64,000 bases of DNA from Melaminivora jejuensis (GCF_017811175.1 NZ_JACWIJ010000002.1:434001-498000), one strand, 5' to 3'; positions 11,650 to 20,782 are shown, counted from the first letter of the stretch. Numbers and translations are program-made. Notes: a model not told the origin generated them from the sequence alone.

Positions 11650-12091
11650 GCTGGGCCTGGTCGGTGCCGGGACTGGTGCCCGGCGGCGGCGTAGCCTGCA
11701 GTGGCCGCTTGCGCAGGTCGGCCTCGACGCGCTGCAGCACTTCCTGCGCCTGCGCTGGGTCGAAGTCCTGGTGCGTGCGCTTTTTCACGCCGTACTGATG
11801 CAACTGGTAGTGCCGCGCCGGCGCGACGCCGTGGCGCGCCAGCACGCTTTTGACGCACACCAGCGGGCAGCCATCCAGAGCAATGATGGGGCGGCCCGAC
11901 TTGGCCACCTTGACCAGCTTGGGCACGTCGCCGCCCACGCCGGCGATGCACGACATCTCGGCCACGCCGCGCCTATCCATCTGCAGCGCTACATGGTTGG
12001 CCAGTTGCGCCGCGCTGGAGCAGCCCGAGCAGGAATAGACCAGCGCCTCGGGGGCGTGCTCGTCGTCGTTGGAGGCGGGCAGGGGACTCAT
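11642..12091 (-). CDS. DGC-domain (putative zinc-binding) protein within the ubiquinone cluster
   Basis: A 149-residue protein with two paired-cysteine motifs: YSCSGCSSAAQLAN near residue 20 and the family-defining DGCPLVCVKSVL near residue 73-80. A helix-rich tail follows (HQDFDPAQAQEVLQRVEADL). DGC-domain proteins are predicted zinc- or metal-binding proteins of unknown function. The gene's ATG overlaps the ubiT stop codon (ATGA), and its own end overlaps ubiX by 8 bp. It is therefore embedded in the ubiV-ubiT-ubiX-ubiD series. A role linked to Fe-S or redox handling in this pathway is inference only. Confidence 0.75.
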   Translation of the reverse strand: MSPLPASNDDEHAPEALVYSCSGCSSAAQLANHVALQMDRRGVAEMSCIAGVGGDVPKLVKVAKSGRPIIALDGCPLVCVKSVLARHGVAPARHYQLHQYGVKKRTHQDFDPAQAQEVLQRVEADLRKRPLQATPPPGTSPGTDQAQHV

Positions 12092-12690
12092 GGCTGGCTC
12101 CTGGGTGGGGTTGGATGTGGGCGGGCGGGTGCAGCGCCTGCGCCAGCGCGCCAGTCTGCGGGCGGCTCACCCCCCGGCCTGCGCGCAAAGCCCGGCAGCG
12201 GCGGCAGCAGCCGCGCCAATTGCGGCGCGCGGCGCGACAGCACGGCGTGCGGCGTCCAGTGCCAGGGGTCGAGCACCGGCAGCTCCAGCGCGTCCAGCGC
12301 GTTCTTGACCATCAGGCCCAGCTCGGTGTCGCCCTCCATGACCAGGCGGCGGTTGAAAAACAGCGTGTCCGGGTCTTGCCGGCGCTGCGCCAGCAGCAGA
12401 AAGTCCTGCGCGTTGGCGCTGATGACCAGGTCTGGCTGGGCGTGCGCCCGGCTGGCGACGAAGTGCTGGCCGCTCCAGGTGAAGTCGAAGGCCAGGCGCG
12501 CATCGCGCACGCGGATCGCCAGGCGCTTGCCCTGCAGTAGCGCGCGCACGTCGGCGGGCAGGTGGCGCGCCAGGGCCACGTTGATGGCCGCGACCAGCAG
12601 ACGCGAACCCGGCCAGGCCGGCAGCCGCGCCAGGGCGGCGCCCACGGGGCGGGGCAGGGTGTAGGGGGCGGGCGGGGCGGTGTGGTACAT
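12088..12690 (-). CDS. ubiT: O2-independent ubiquinone biosynthesis accessory factor UbiT (SCP2 domain)
   Basis: A 200-residue SCP2/sterol-carrier-like lipid-binding protein. Key segments are RLLVAAINVALARHL near residue 35, FDFTWSGQHFVAS, DLVISANAQDFLLLAQRRQDPDTLFFNRRL and MEGDTELGLMVKNALDALE. Together these are diagnostic of the YhbT/UbiT family. UbiT is an accessory lipid-binding factor that acts with UbiU-UbiV to make ubiquinone without oxygen. Start MYHTAPPAPY at 12690 is chosen; just upstream the expected ribosome-binding site is replaced by three GCACAAC heptamers. The stop overlaps the DGC gene's ATG. Confidence 0.88.
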   Translation of the reverse strand: MYHTAPPAPYTLPRPVGAALARLPAWPGSRLLVAAINVALARHLPADVRALLQGKRLAIRVRDARLAFDFTWSGQHFVASRAHAQPDLVISANAQDFLLLAQRRQDPDTLFFNRRLVMEGDTELGLMVKNALDALELPVLDPWHWTPHAVLSRRAPQLARLLPPLPGFARRPGGEPPADWRAGAGAAPARPHPTPPRSQP

Positions 12691-12696
12691 GGTCTC

Positions 12697-12717
12697 GTTG
12701 TGCGTTGTGCGTTGTGC
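12697..12717 (-). repeat. Three tandem heptamers in the ubiT leader
   Basis: On the minus strand the 7-mer GCACAAC (plus strand GTTGTGC) occurs three times without interruption, ending 6 nt before the ubiT start codon. That is where a Shine-Dalgarno sequence would normally lie. Confidence 0.85.
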
Positions 12718-12749
12718 GGTGGGCGATGGATTCCTGCGGCCTTTCAGGC

Positions 12750-13682
12750 TCATCGCACAACCTCCCCTGCCCCCTCGACCAGTTCCAGCCCCGGCTTGCC
12801 GTGCCAGTAGCCGTTGCAGGCCGCTGCGGGCATCAGCGCGTGCATCCGGGCCAGGGCGGCGGGGTCGGGCGCGGCGGCGCGGCGGGCGGCGTCGAACTCG
12901 GCGATCACTCCGGCCATGTGCTGCGACTGCGGCGACAGGCGCAGGATGTCCACGCCCGCGGCGGCCAGCTGCGGCACGTCCTGGATCAGGTTGTGGATGC
13001 GTGCCGATTGCGTCTGGATGCCGTTGAGTACTAAAAATGCCTCGCCCTCGCGCGTGGCCAGCACCTGCCCGTCGGGGTGCTGGATGCAGGAAAAGCCGCA
13101 ATCGTCCTTGGGCAGGTTGTAGTGCCGTGCAGTGAAGCAGCGCGCCGAGAACGCCAGCGGCATCCGGCCATAGGCAAAGACTTCCGTCTGCAGCCCGGCG
13201 GGGCGCTGGGCGTTGAGCAGTACCAGATCGCTGCCGCGCATCTCCAGCGGCGCCACCCAGCGGCTGGCGCCCAGGCCGGCCATCCAGGCCAGCGCGTCGG
13301 CATTGAACAGGTTGAGTTGCGGCCCGGCGACAAAGGCGCGCTTGCCGGCCAGGTTGTGTACGGCGCCCATGTCGTTGGCCTCGATCAGGAATTCCTCGTC
13401 ACGCACGGTCTTGTGCATGTCGGCCACGCCGCTGGTCGATTCGAGCAGCACCATGGTGGACATGACCGGCTGCTTGCCGGCACTGCGCAGCATCCGGGCG
13501 ATGTCGATCCAGTCGCTTTGGCGCAGCTCGTGGCGGCGCGAGCACACGGCTTCGCCCAGATAGACGATGTCCAGCGGCGTCTCGGCCATGGCCTGGTAGA
13601 AGTCGAAGACCGTCTCGCGCGGCCAGTAGTAGAGCAGGGGGCCGAGGGCCAGTTGCATGGCAGGGGTGCTGAGGGGTGTCAT
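12750..13682 (-). CDS. ubiV: O2-independent ubiquinone hydroxylation subunit UbiV
   Basis: Peptidase-U32-like Fe-S protein that with UbiU hydroxylates ubiquinone precursors without O2. The protein contains LALGPLLYYWPRETVFDFYQ at the start. Candidate [4Fe-4S] cysteines are in EAVCSRRHE near residue 45 and in ARCFTARHYNLPKDDCGFSC (C-x12-C-x3-C). The tail RLSPQSQHMAGVIAEF is also conserved. The start is uncertain: MTPLST (13682) and MQLALGPLL (13658) are both plausible and neither has a clear ribosome-binding site. It lies between ubiU and ubiT, all in one direction. Confidence 0.9.
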   Translation of the reverse strand: MTPLSTPAMQLALGPLLYYWPRETVFDFYQAMAETPLDIVYLGEAVCSRRHELRQSDWIDIARMLRSAGKQPVMSTMVLLESTSGVADMHKTVRDEEFLIEANDMGAVHNLAGKRAFVAGPQLNLFNADALAWMAGLGASRWVAPLEMRGSDLVLLNAQRPAGLQTEVFAYGRMPLAFSARCFTARHYNLPKDDCGFSCIQHPDGQVLATREGEAFLVLNGIQTQSARIHNLIQDVPQLAAAGVDILRLSPQSQHMAGVIAEFDAARRAAAPDPAALARMHALMPAAACNGYWHGKPGLELVEGAGEVVR

Positions 13683-13712
13683 GAGAATTTGGATGCGGGA
13701 CGGGTCTGGCTT

Positions 13713-13734
13713 CCTCTCCCGCATGCGGGAGAGG
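13713..13734. repeat. R2 repeat, perfect 22-bp palindrome between ubiU and ubiV
   Basis: CCTCTCCCGC followed by its exact reverse complement ATGCGGGAGAGG forms a perfect palindrome. It lies in the 78-bp gap between the ubiU stop and the ubiV start. Confidence 0.8.
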
Positions 13735-13760
13735 GAGAAAGTCTCTCAGGCCGGCTTGCT

Positions 13761-14822
13761 TCACTTCCACGGCCTGTGATACGCCCCCAGCGTGTGCTGC
13801 TGGCCCTCGGCCACCTGATCAAGGCTGGCCATCCAGGCCGTCTTGGGGACGTACAAATGGCCCTGCGCCAGGCAATGGTCGATGGCCTCGCGCCACACGC
13901 GCGTGACCTGCGCTACGTAGGCCGGGCTCCTCTGGCGCCCTTCGATCTTGAAGGCGCGCACGCCCATCTTGATCAACTGCGGCAGCAGCTCCAGCGTGTT
14001 CAGGCTGGTCGGCTCCTCCAGCGCGTAGTAGTTCTTTTCGTCGCCAACGTCGAAGCGGCCCTTGCACAGCGTCGGATAGCCGGCGTTCTCGTCCGGCGCG
14101 TAGCGGTCGATCAGCACGCCGTTCAGGCGCGCGTGGACGCCATCCTTGGTCTCCTGCCAGCGCACGGCCTTGGGCGGCGAGCACACGCCATGCGTGTTGG
14201 GCGACTCGCCCGTGGCATACGACGACAGCGCGCAGCGCCCCTCGACCATCACGCACAGGCTGCCGAAGCCGAAGACCTCGATCTCCACGTCGGTGCGCTG
14301 CACGACCTGGCGCACCTGCTCCAGCGCCAGCACGCGCGGCAGCACGGCGCGCTGGATGCCGAACTGCGCGCGGTACAGGTTGATGGCGTCGTGATTCGTT
14401 GCCGAGCCTTGCACCGACAGATGCAGGCGCAGCCCCGGATGCTGCTGGCAGGCGTAGCGCATCAGCCCCGGGTCGGCCAGGATGACGGCATCCACCCCCC
14501 AGGCGGCGGCGCGATCCACCGCCTGGCGCCAGGGCGCCGGATTGGCCGCCTGCGGATAGGTGTTGAGCGCCAGCAGCACCTTGGCGCCGCGCTGGTGGGC
14601 GTAGGCAATGCCGGTCTGGATGGCCGCCTCGTCGAAGTTCAGCCCGGCGAAGTTGCGCGCATTGGTGGCATCGCGCAGGCCCAGATAGACGCAATCGGCC
14701 CCGCCGTCGATGGCCGCCTTCAGGGCTGGCAGGCTGCCCGCCGGGCAGACCAGCTCGGGGCGCGGCGCGGCGGAGGCGGCGGGGGCAGGGGCGGCAGGGG
14801 CAAGGCAAGCAGCAGAGGCCAT
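13761..14822 (-). CDS. ubiU: O2-independent ubiquinone hydroxylation subunit UbiU
   Basis: Partner of UbiV, another peptidase-U32-like Fe-S protein. After a short Ala/Pro-rich leader the 353-residue protein shows PELVCPAGSLPALKAAIDGGADCVYLGLRD. The conserved cysteine-bearing block FGFGSLCVMVEGRCALSSY … NTHGVCSPPKAVRW follows, then TLCKGRFD and VRAFKIEGRQRSPAYVAQVTRVWREAID. These match the YhbU/UbiU family. The start ATG at 14822 gives the expected length plus about 20 leader residues; longer in-frame starts lack family similarity. It is first in the ubiU-ubiV-ubiT-(DGC)-ubiX-ubiD series. Confidence 0.92.
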   Translation of the reverse strand: MASAACLAPAAPAPAASAAPRPELVCPAGSLPALKAAIDGGADCVYLGLRDATNARNFAGLNFDEAAIQTGIAYAHQRGAKVLLALNTYPQAANPAPWRQAVDRAAAWGVDAVILADPGLMRYACQQHPGLRLHLSVQGSATNHDAINLYRAQFGIQRAVLPRVLALEQVRQVVQRTDVEIEVFGFGSLCVMVEGRCALSSYATGESPNTHGVCSPPKAVRWQETKDGVHARLNGVLIDRYAPDENAGYPTLCKGRFDVGDEKNYYALEEPTSLNTLELLPQLIKMGVRAFKIEGRQRSPAYVAQVTRVWREAIDHCLAQGHLYVPKTAWMASLDQVAEGQQHTLGAYHRPWK

Positions 14823-15136
14823 CGGGAGCAGCAACAGGCAGAAGTGACAGGCAGGAATGCGCAATGGGCGCGCCAGTGCGGCGCAGACCAGGCGGCGAGT
14901 GGGCCGGGCAGATGCACGACAGACCCGCAAGCCCTGAACGGCGCACCTTAGGCCGCCCGCCCGGGCGCCGGCCTGACCTGCCGCAAGGCCTGCTGCGCAA
15001 ACCCGAATAAAACACTCGGGATTGACCTGCCGCAAACAGCGTTTTTCTGCCCCAGCGTTGGGAAAAACCGACACCACGACCGTGCCGGACGGCCTAACTT
15101 CCTGCCCCATCGCAACCACAACTCCAGGAGAACTCC
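14823..15136. promoter_or_regulatory. Divergent ubiU / tnaA intergenic region with a 13-bp direct repeat
   Basis: This 314-bp gap separates the divergent ubiU and tryptophanase genes and contains no convincing gene. TGACCTGCCGCAA occurs twice, at 14974-14986 and 15023-15035, 49 bp apart. The second copy lies within TTGACCTGCCGCAA, whose TTGAC half resembles an FNR half-site, but the other half does not match. A weak CCCGA/TCGGG hairpin lies between them. No clear sigma70 promoter is visible. Confidence 0.35.
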
Positions 15137-16507
15137 ATGCCCAAGACCCTGATCGAGCCGTTTCGCATCAAGAGCGTCGAGCCGATTCGCATGACCACCC
15201 GCGCCGACCGCGAGCGGCTGCTGGACGAGGCCAAACTCAACGTCTTCAAGCTGCGCGCCGAGGACGTGCTGATCGACTGGCTGACGGATTCCGGCACCGG
15301 CGCCATGTCCAGCCGCCAGTGGGGCGCCATCATGGAAGGCGACGAGAGCTATGCCGGCGCGCGCAGCTACTACCGGCTGGAAAAGGCGATCCAGGACATC
15401 ACCGGCATGGCGCACTTCGTGCCCACGCACCAGGGCCGGGCAGCGGAGAAAGTGCTGTTTTCCGCCATTGCCAAGGATGGCGACGTGGTGCCCAACAACT
15501 GCCACTTCGACACCACGCGCGGCAACCTGGAGTTTCTGGGCGTCACCGCGCTCGATCTGGTCATCGCCGAAGGCCTGCAGCCCGCCGCGCTGCACCCCTT
15601 CAAGGGCAACATCGACCTGGAGCGCGCCGAGGAGGTGCTGAAAAAGGATGGCGACCGCATCCCGTTCGGGATGCTCACCATCACCAACAACACCGGCGGC
15701 GGCCAGCCCGTGTCCATGGCCAACATCCGCGCGTATGCGCAGCTGCTCAAGAAATACGGCAAGCCCTTCATCATGGACGTGTGCCGCTTCTCGGAAAACG
15801 CCATGTTCATCAAGATGCGCGAGCCGGGCTACGAGGGCGCGTCCATCCCCGAGATCGTGCGCGAGATGTTCTCGTATGCCGACGGCGCGACCATGAGCGC
15901 CAAGAAGGACGGCATGGTCAACATCGGCGGCTTCATCGTGCTGCGTACCGACGAGTGGCTCGATGCCGTGCGCAACAACCTGATCATGATGGAGGGCTTT
16001 CCGACCTACGGCGGCATGGCCGGGCGCGACCTCGAAGCCCTGGCCGTGGGGCTGTATGAGGGCATGGACGAGGACTATTTGCGCTACCGCCTGCGCACCG
16101 CCGAATACCTGGGCGAAAAGCTCGATGCCGCCGGTGTCGGCTTTGTGCGCCCCACGGGTGGGCACGCTGTCTATATCGACGCCAAGAGCGTGCTGCCCGA
16201 CATGCCCGTCGAGCACTACCCCGCCTGGGCGCTGTGCAACGCGCTGTACCTGGAAGGCGGCATCCGCGGCGTGGAGATCGGCTCGGTCATGTTCGGCAAG
16301 CGCGGCGATGATGGCCGCGAGACGTTCCACAGCATGGAGCTGGTGCGCCTGGCCTTCCCCCGGCGCATGTACACGCAAAGCCACTTCGACTACGCCGCCG
16401 AGGTGATTGCCGAAGTCAAGGACAAGGCCGCCAGCATCCGCGGGGTGCGGATCACCAAGCAGCCGAAGTTCCTGCGGCATTTCACGTGCGAGTGTGCGTG
16501 GGTCTGA
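15137..16507 (+). CDS. tnaA: Tryptophanase (tryptophanase / tyrosine phenol-lyase family)
   Basis: PLP-dependent beta-eliminating lyase of 456 residues that cleaves L-tryptophan to indole, pyruvate and ammonia. Family blocks include EPFRIKSVEPIRMTTRADRE, DWLTDSGTGAMSS, PTHQGRAAEK and the PLP-lysine site YADGATMSAKKDGMV near residue 250-265. Three positions that separate the two enzymes follow tryptophanase: Asp in HFDTTRG, Ile in RGVEIGS and His in LRHFTC. Tyrosine phenol-lyase has Thr, Arg and Phe there. An AGGAGA ribosome-binding site precedes the ATG. No tnaC leader or tnaB permease is seen, and the gene stands alone. Confidence 0.85.
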   Translation: MPKTLIEPFRIKSVEPIRMTTRADRERLLDEAKLNVFKLRAEDVLIDWLTDSGTGAMSSRQWGAIMEGDESYAGARSYYRLEKAIQDITGMAHFVPTHQGRAAEKVLFSAIAKDGDVVPNNCHFDTTRGNLEFLGVTALDLVIAEGLQPAALHPFKGNIDLERAEEVLKKDGDRIPFGMLTITNNTGGGQPVSMANIRAYAQLLKKYGKPFIMDVCRFSENAMFIKMREPGYEGASIPEIVREMFSYADGATMSAKKDGMVNIGGFIVLRTDEWLDAVRNNLIMMEGFPTYGGMAGRDLEALAVGLYEGMDEDYLRYRLRTAEYLGEKLDAAGVGFVRPTGGHAVYIDAKSVLPDMPVEHYPAWALCNALYLEGGIRGVEIGSVMFGKRGDDGRETFHSMELVRLAFPRRMYTQSHFDYAAEVIAEVKDKAASIRGVRITKQPKFLRHFTCECAWV

Positions 16508-16524
16508 GGCTGGGGGCGCCACCC

Positions 16525-16773
16525 ATGACCACCCCGACCACGATGGAGCTGGACGGCTATACCGCCGTCTTGCAATACGACCCTGAGAGCGCTCGATTCC
16601 GCGGGGAGATCCAGGGCCTCAACGGTGGTGCCGATTTCTACGGCTCCACCGTGGATGGGCTGCGGCGTGAATTTCGCGCATCCCTGGATTGCTTCCAACA
16701 GGTCTGCGCCCGGCATGGGGTGCAGCCAGGGCTGGGCAGCAGCAACAGGAGCACCTCCGGCGCCTGTCCATAA
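16525..16773 (+). CDS. Truncated HicB-like antitoxin
   Basis: An 82-residue protein whose first 65 residues match the HicB-type fold ([20 protein letters not shown], then [20 protein letters not shown] and [15 protein letters not shown]). The C-terminal DNA-binding segment expected after GVQP is missing and replaced by [14 protein letters not shown]. No HicA toxin is next to it. It lies 17 bp after tnaA and 34 bp before the restriction-modification gene. It is probably a remnant cut short when the downstream gene arrived, so it may not be functional. Confidence 0.55.
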   Translation: MTTPTTMELDGYTAVLQYDPESARFRGEIQGLNGGADFYGSTVDGLRREFRASLDCFQQVCARHGVQPGLGSSNRSTSGACP

Positions 16774-17478
16774 TCCCGCGCGGGAGAAACAACCGGACAC
16801 ACGCCGCATGACCGAAGCCGCCACCGACCCAGCCGCCCGCGCGGCGGACAACGCCGCCGCCGCTGCCTTCATCGCCCGCTGGCAGGGCGTGGCCGCCAGC
16901 GAGCTGGCAACGGCGCAGAGCTTCGTGATCGAGCTGTGCGCGCTGCTGGGCGTGGACACGCCGCACGCCACGCCCGAGCAGGACTACATGTTCGAGCGCC
17001 CCGTCACCTTCCAGCACGGCGACGGCAGCACCAGCAGCGGGCGCATCGACTGCTACCGGCGCGGGCACTTCGTGCTGGAGGCGAAAAAACTCCGGGCCGC
17101 CGGCCACACCAAGGGCTTCGACGACGGCATGTTGCGCGCGCGCAGCCAGGCCGAGGGCTATGCCCGCGCCCTGCCCGCCGCCGAGGGGCGTCCGCCCTTT
17201 TTGCTGGTGCTCGATGTCGGCAATGTCATCGAGGTCTATGCCGAGTTCAGCCGCAGCGGCGCCACCTACACGCCGTTTCCCGACCCGCGCAGCCACCGCC
17301 TGCCGCTGGCCGACCTGGCGCGGCCCGAGGTGCGCCAGCGGCTGCGCAGCATCTGGCTGGCACCCGACAGCCTCAACCCCGCCCTCATCAGCGCCGAAGT
17401 CACGCGCGGCGTGGCCGATTTGCTGGCGCGCCTGGCCCGCTCGCTCGAAGGCAGTGGCAAGCCGGCGCCGGAATCTGC

Positions 17479-17526
17479 ATCAAATCGGCTTCAAACCCTT
17501 GCTGGACAAGTGGCAGTAGCTCCAGA
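17479..17526 (-). repeat. R1-like repeat inside the restriction-modification gene (in frame)
   Basis: The plus strand reads CTTCAAACCCTTGCTGGACA then AGTGGCAGTAGCTCC, an R1 copy in minus orientation. It encodes [18 protein letters not shown] without disturbing the frame. Confidence 0.6.
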
Positions 17527-17822
17527 AAAGGTAGCAAACTTCCTGACCCGCTGCCTGTTCTCCATGTTCGCCGAGGACGTGGAGCTGCTGCCCGCCGGCA
17601 GTTTTCTCAAGCTCCTGCAGACCTGGCGCGACGACCCGCCCACCCTGCAGCAAATGCTGCGCATCCTGTGGAGCGACATGGACAGCGGCGGCTTTTGCGC
17701 CGCGCTGGCCGGGCGCGTGCTGCACTTCAACGGCAAGCTGTTCAAGGGCGCGGGCGAGGACGGCTACAGCCTGCTGCTGACCCCGGCGCAGATCGACCTG
17801 CTGATCGAGGCGGCCCGCGCCA

Positions 17823-17856
<34 letters not shown>

Positions 17857-19165
17857 GCTGCTCGAACGCGCGCTCGACCCCACCGAGCGCCATGCCCTGG
17901 GCGCGCACTACACGCCGCGCGCCTATGTCGAGCGCCTGGTGCTGCCCACGGTGATCGCGCCGCTGCGCACGCGCTGGCAGGATGCGCGTGCCGCCGCCCT
18001 GGTGCTGGCGCACGAGGCCGCCGAGCTGTCGGGCCGCGCCCGCGAGGCAAAGCTGGAGCAGGCGCGCGCCGAGCTGCGCACCTTCCATCAGTACCTGTGT
18101 CGGGTGCGCGTGCTCGATCCGGCGTGCGGCAGCGCCAACTTCCTGTACGTCACGCTGGAGCACCTGAAGCGCCTGGAGGGCGAGGTCGTCAACGCCCTGC
18201 AGGAGCTGGGCCAGACGCAGGATCAGCTTGGCTTCGAGGGCCAGACGGTGACGCTGCAGCAGCTGCTGGGCATCGAGCTGAACGCGCGCGCCGCCGCGCT
18301 GGCCGAGCTGGTGCTGTGGATCGGCTGGCTGCAGTGGCACATCCGCACGCGCGGGCGCGCCAGCGTCGCCGAGCCGATCGTCCACGCCTACGGCAACATC
18401 GAATGCCGCGATGCGGTGCTGGCCTGGGACGCGCTGGAGCCGGCGCGCGATGCCGCCGGCCAGCCCATCACGCGCTGGGATGGCCGCAGCTTCAAGCCCC
18501 ACCCCGTCACCGGCGAGCCGGTGCCCGACGAGGCCGCGCAGGTGCCGCAGTGGCGCTACGTCGGCGCCCGCAAGGCGGTGTGGCCGCAGGCGGATTTCAT
18601 CGTCGGCAACCCGCCGTTCATTGGCGCCGCTGCCATGCGCGCCGCCCTGGGCGACGGCTACGTGGAAGCCCTGCGCGGCGCCTGGCCCGAGGTGCCCGAC
18701 AGCGCCGACTTCGTCATGTTCTGGTGGCAGCACGCCGCCGCGCAGGTGGCCGGCGGGGCGGCGCAGCGCATGGGCCTGATCACCACCAACAGCCTGCGCC
18801 AGACCTTCAACCGCCGCGTCGTGCAGGCGGCGCTGGATGCCGGCACGCACCTCGCGCTGGCCGTGCCCGACCACCCGTGGGTGGACAGCGCCAATGGCGC
18901 AGCCGTGCGCATCGCCATGACGGTGCTGGCCGGTGGGGCGCAGGAGGTGGGGCAGCTACTGACGGTGACGCACGAGCAGGCGCGCGAGTTCGGCGAGGTG
19001 GACGTGCAGTTGCGGGCGCAGGACGGGCTGATCCATGCGGATTTGAGCGTCGGGGCGAACGTGGCGGCAGCGCAGCCGCTGCGGGCCATGCAGGGCATCT
19101 CCTCGCCCGGCGTCAAGCTGCATGGGGCCGGCTTCATCGTCACCCCCGAGCAGGCCGCTGCCCTG

Positions 19166-19200
19166 CTCCCTCCCCCTCTGGGGAGGGTTGGGGTGGGGGC
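19166..19200. repeat. R2 repeat inside the restriction-modification gene (breaks the frame)
   Basis: CTCCCTCCCCCTCTGGGGAG then GGTTGGGGTGGGGGC. Upstream coding is in one frame and downstream coding in another; the join lies in this repeat. Confidence 0.8.
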
Positions 19201-20087
19201 CAGCGTCCGCCGCTCATCCGCGACTACCGCAATGGCCGCGACCTGACCGACAAGCCGCGCGGCGTGCAAGTCATCGACGCCTTCGGCCTGAGCGCCGAGC
19301 AGTTGCGCGCGCAGCATCCGTCCATCTACCAATGGCTGCTGGAGCGGGTGAAGCCGGAGCGAGATGCCAAGGGCTCGACCAAGGATGGAGCCGGCTACGC
19401 CAGGTTGTGGTGGCTGCATGGCAAGCCACGCCAGGAAATGCGTAAACAGCTCGCTGGCCTGCCGCGCTACATCGCCACCGTCGAAACCGCCAAGCACCGC
19501 ACCTTCCAGTTCCTGGATGCCAGCATCCTGCCGGACAACAGACTTATCGCTATTGCCCTAAACGATGGGTACACGCTAGGCGTCCTGTCCAGCCAGTTGC
19601 ACATCGATTGGGCATTAGCTGTGGGAGGTACGTTGGAAGATCGCCCCGTATACAACAAGAGTATGTGCTTCGAAACCTTCCCCTTCCCGGGAGACGACAC
19701 CGGCCTGACGCCCGCCCTGCGCGAACGCATCGCCCACCTGGCCGAGCAGATCGACGCCCACAGGAAGCGCGTGCTGTCCGCCGGCCACGCCGGCCTGACG
19801 CTGACCGGCATCTACAACGTGCTGGCCGCGCTGCGCGAGGGCCGGGCGCTCACCGCCAAGGAGCAGGCGCTGCACACCCAGGGCCTGGCCGGCGTGCTGC
19901 GCGAGTTGCACGACGAGCTGGATGCAGCAGTCCTGGCCGCCTATGGCCTGGCGCCCGGCGCCGATACGCAGGCCGTGCTGGCGCATCTGGTGCAGCTCAA
20001 CGCCCGGCGCGCGCAGGAGGAGGCGCAGGGCAGCGTGCGCTGGCTGCGCCCAGCGTTCCAGAATCCGCAGAATTTGCCTCAAAATCA

Positions 20088-20130
20088 GGAGCTGGAAGCG
20101 CTTGATGGACAAGGGATGGAGCCTGATTTC
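20088..20130 (+). repeat. R1-like repeat near the 3' end of the restriction-modification gene
   Basis: Reads GAGCTGGAAGCGCTTGATGG then ACAAGGGATGGAGCCTGATTT, close to the R1 consensus. It is translated in frame as ELEALDGQGMEPDF. Confidence 0.55.
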
Positions 20131-20461
20131 ATAGGTGAAAAATCGCTATTGAAACAGGAGCAAAAAACCGTCTTGGCGCAGCCCTGGCCATCGAGCCTGC
20201 CCGAGCAGGTGCGCGCCGTGGCCGAGGTGCTGGCGGCCAGCAGCGCGCCGCTGCCGCTGGCCGCCATCGAGGCGCGCTTCAAGGGCCGTGGCCCGTGGAA
20301 GAAAAGCCTGCCGACGCTGCTGCAAACCCTCGAAGCCCTGGGCCGCGCCCGCCCCGTGGCCCTGGCGGACGGCACGCCGGCCTGGGGTGGGTGAGGGGCA
20401 TGGCTGGCAGAGGGCGATGCATGGCTCGCCTGCAAGCGGTGAGGCGGTCGAGGTTGATATG

Positions 20462-20478
20462 TACGGCAATTTGCCGTA
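20462..20478. promoter_or_regulatory. Palindromic operator upstream of tacA-type antitoxin
   Basis: Perfect inverted repeat TACGGCAA-T-TTGCCGTA, 22 bp before the antitoxin ATG. A further TTGCCG half-site follows at 20483. This is the expected position for autoregulation by the antitoxin/toxin complex. Confidence 0.65.
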
Positions 20479-20500
20479 AATTTTGCCGAGGAGAAAGCCC

Positions 20501-20782
20501 ATGTCTGCAACCCCCTCTACCGCCCGCCTTGAAGCGCGAATCAGCACCGATCTGCACGCCATGCTCAAGCGCGCCGCCGAACTGCAAGGGCGCACCGTGA
20601 CCGATTTCGTCGTGGCCGCCGTCCAGGAGGCCGCGCAGCACGCCATCGAGCAGGCCGAAGTCATTCGCCTGTCCCTGGCCGATCAGGAATGCTTTGCCCA
20701 GGCGCTGCTGGCACCGCCGCAGCCGGCTCCTGCCCTCAGACGTGCCTTTGCCAGGCGCGGCAAGCTTTTGCGTGCTCCATGA
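20501..20782 (+). CDS. TacA-like (DUF1778) antitoxin
   Basis: A 93-residue protein with an N-terminal ribbon-helix-helix region (TARLEARISTDLHAMLKRAA, then ELQGRTVTDFVVAAVQEAA) and a C-terminal segment IRLSLADQECFAQALLAPP. This is the usual form of DUF1778 antitoxins paired with GNAT toxins. It should bind DNA at the palindrome just upstream and neutralise the acetyltransferase encoded next. A GAGGAG ribosome-binding site precedes the ATG. The stop overlaps the toxin's ATG (ATGA), a typical coupled toxin-antitoxin arrangement. Confidence 0.88.
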   Translation: MSATPSTARLEARISTDLHAMLKRAAELQGRTVTDFVVAAVQEAAQHAIEQAEVIRLSLADQECFAQALLAPPQPAPALRRAFARRGKLLRAP

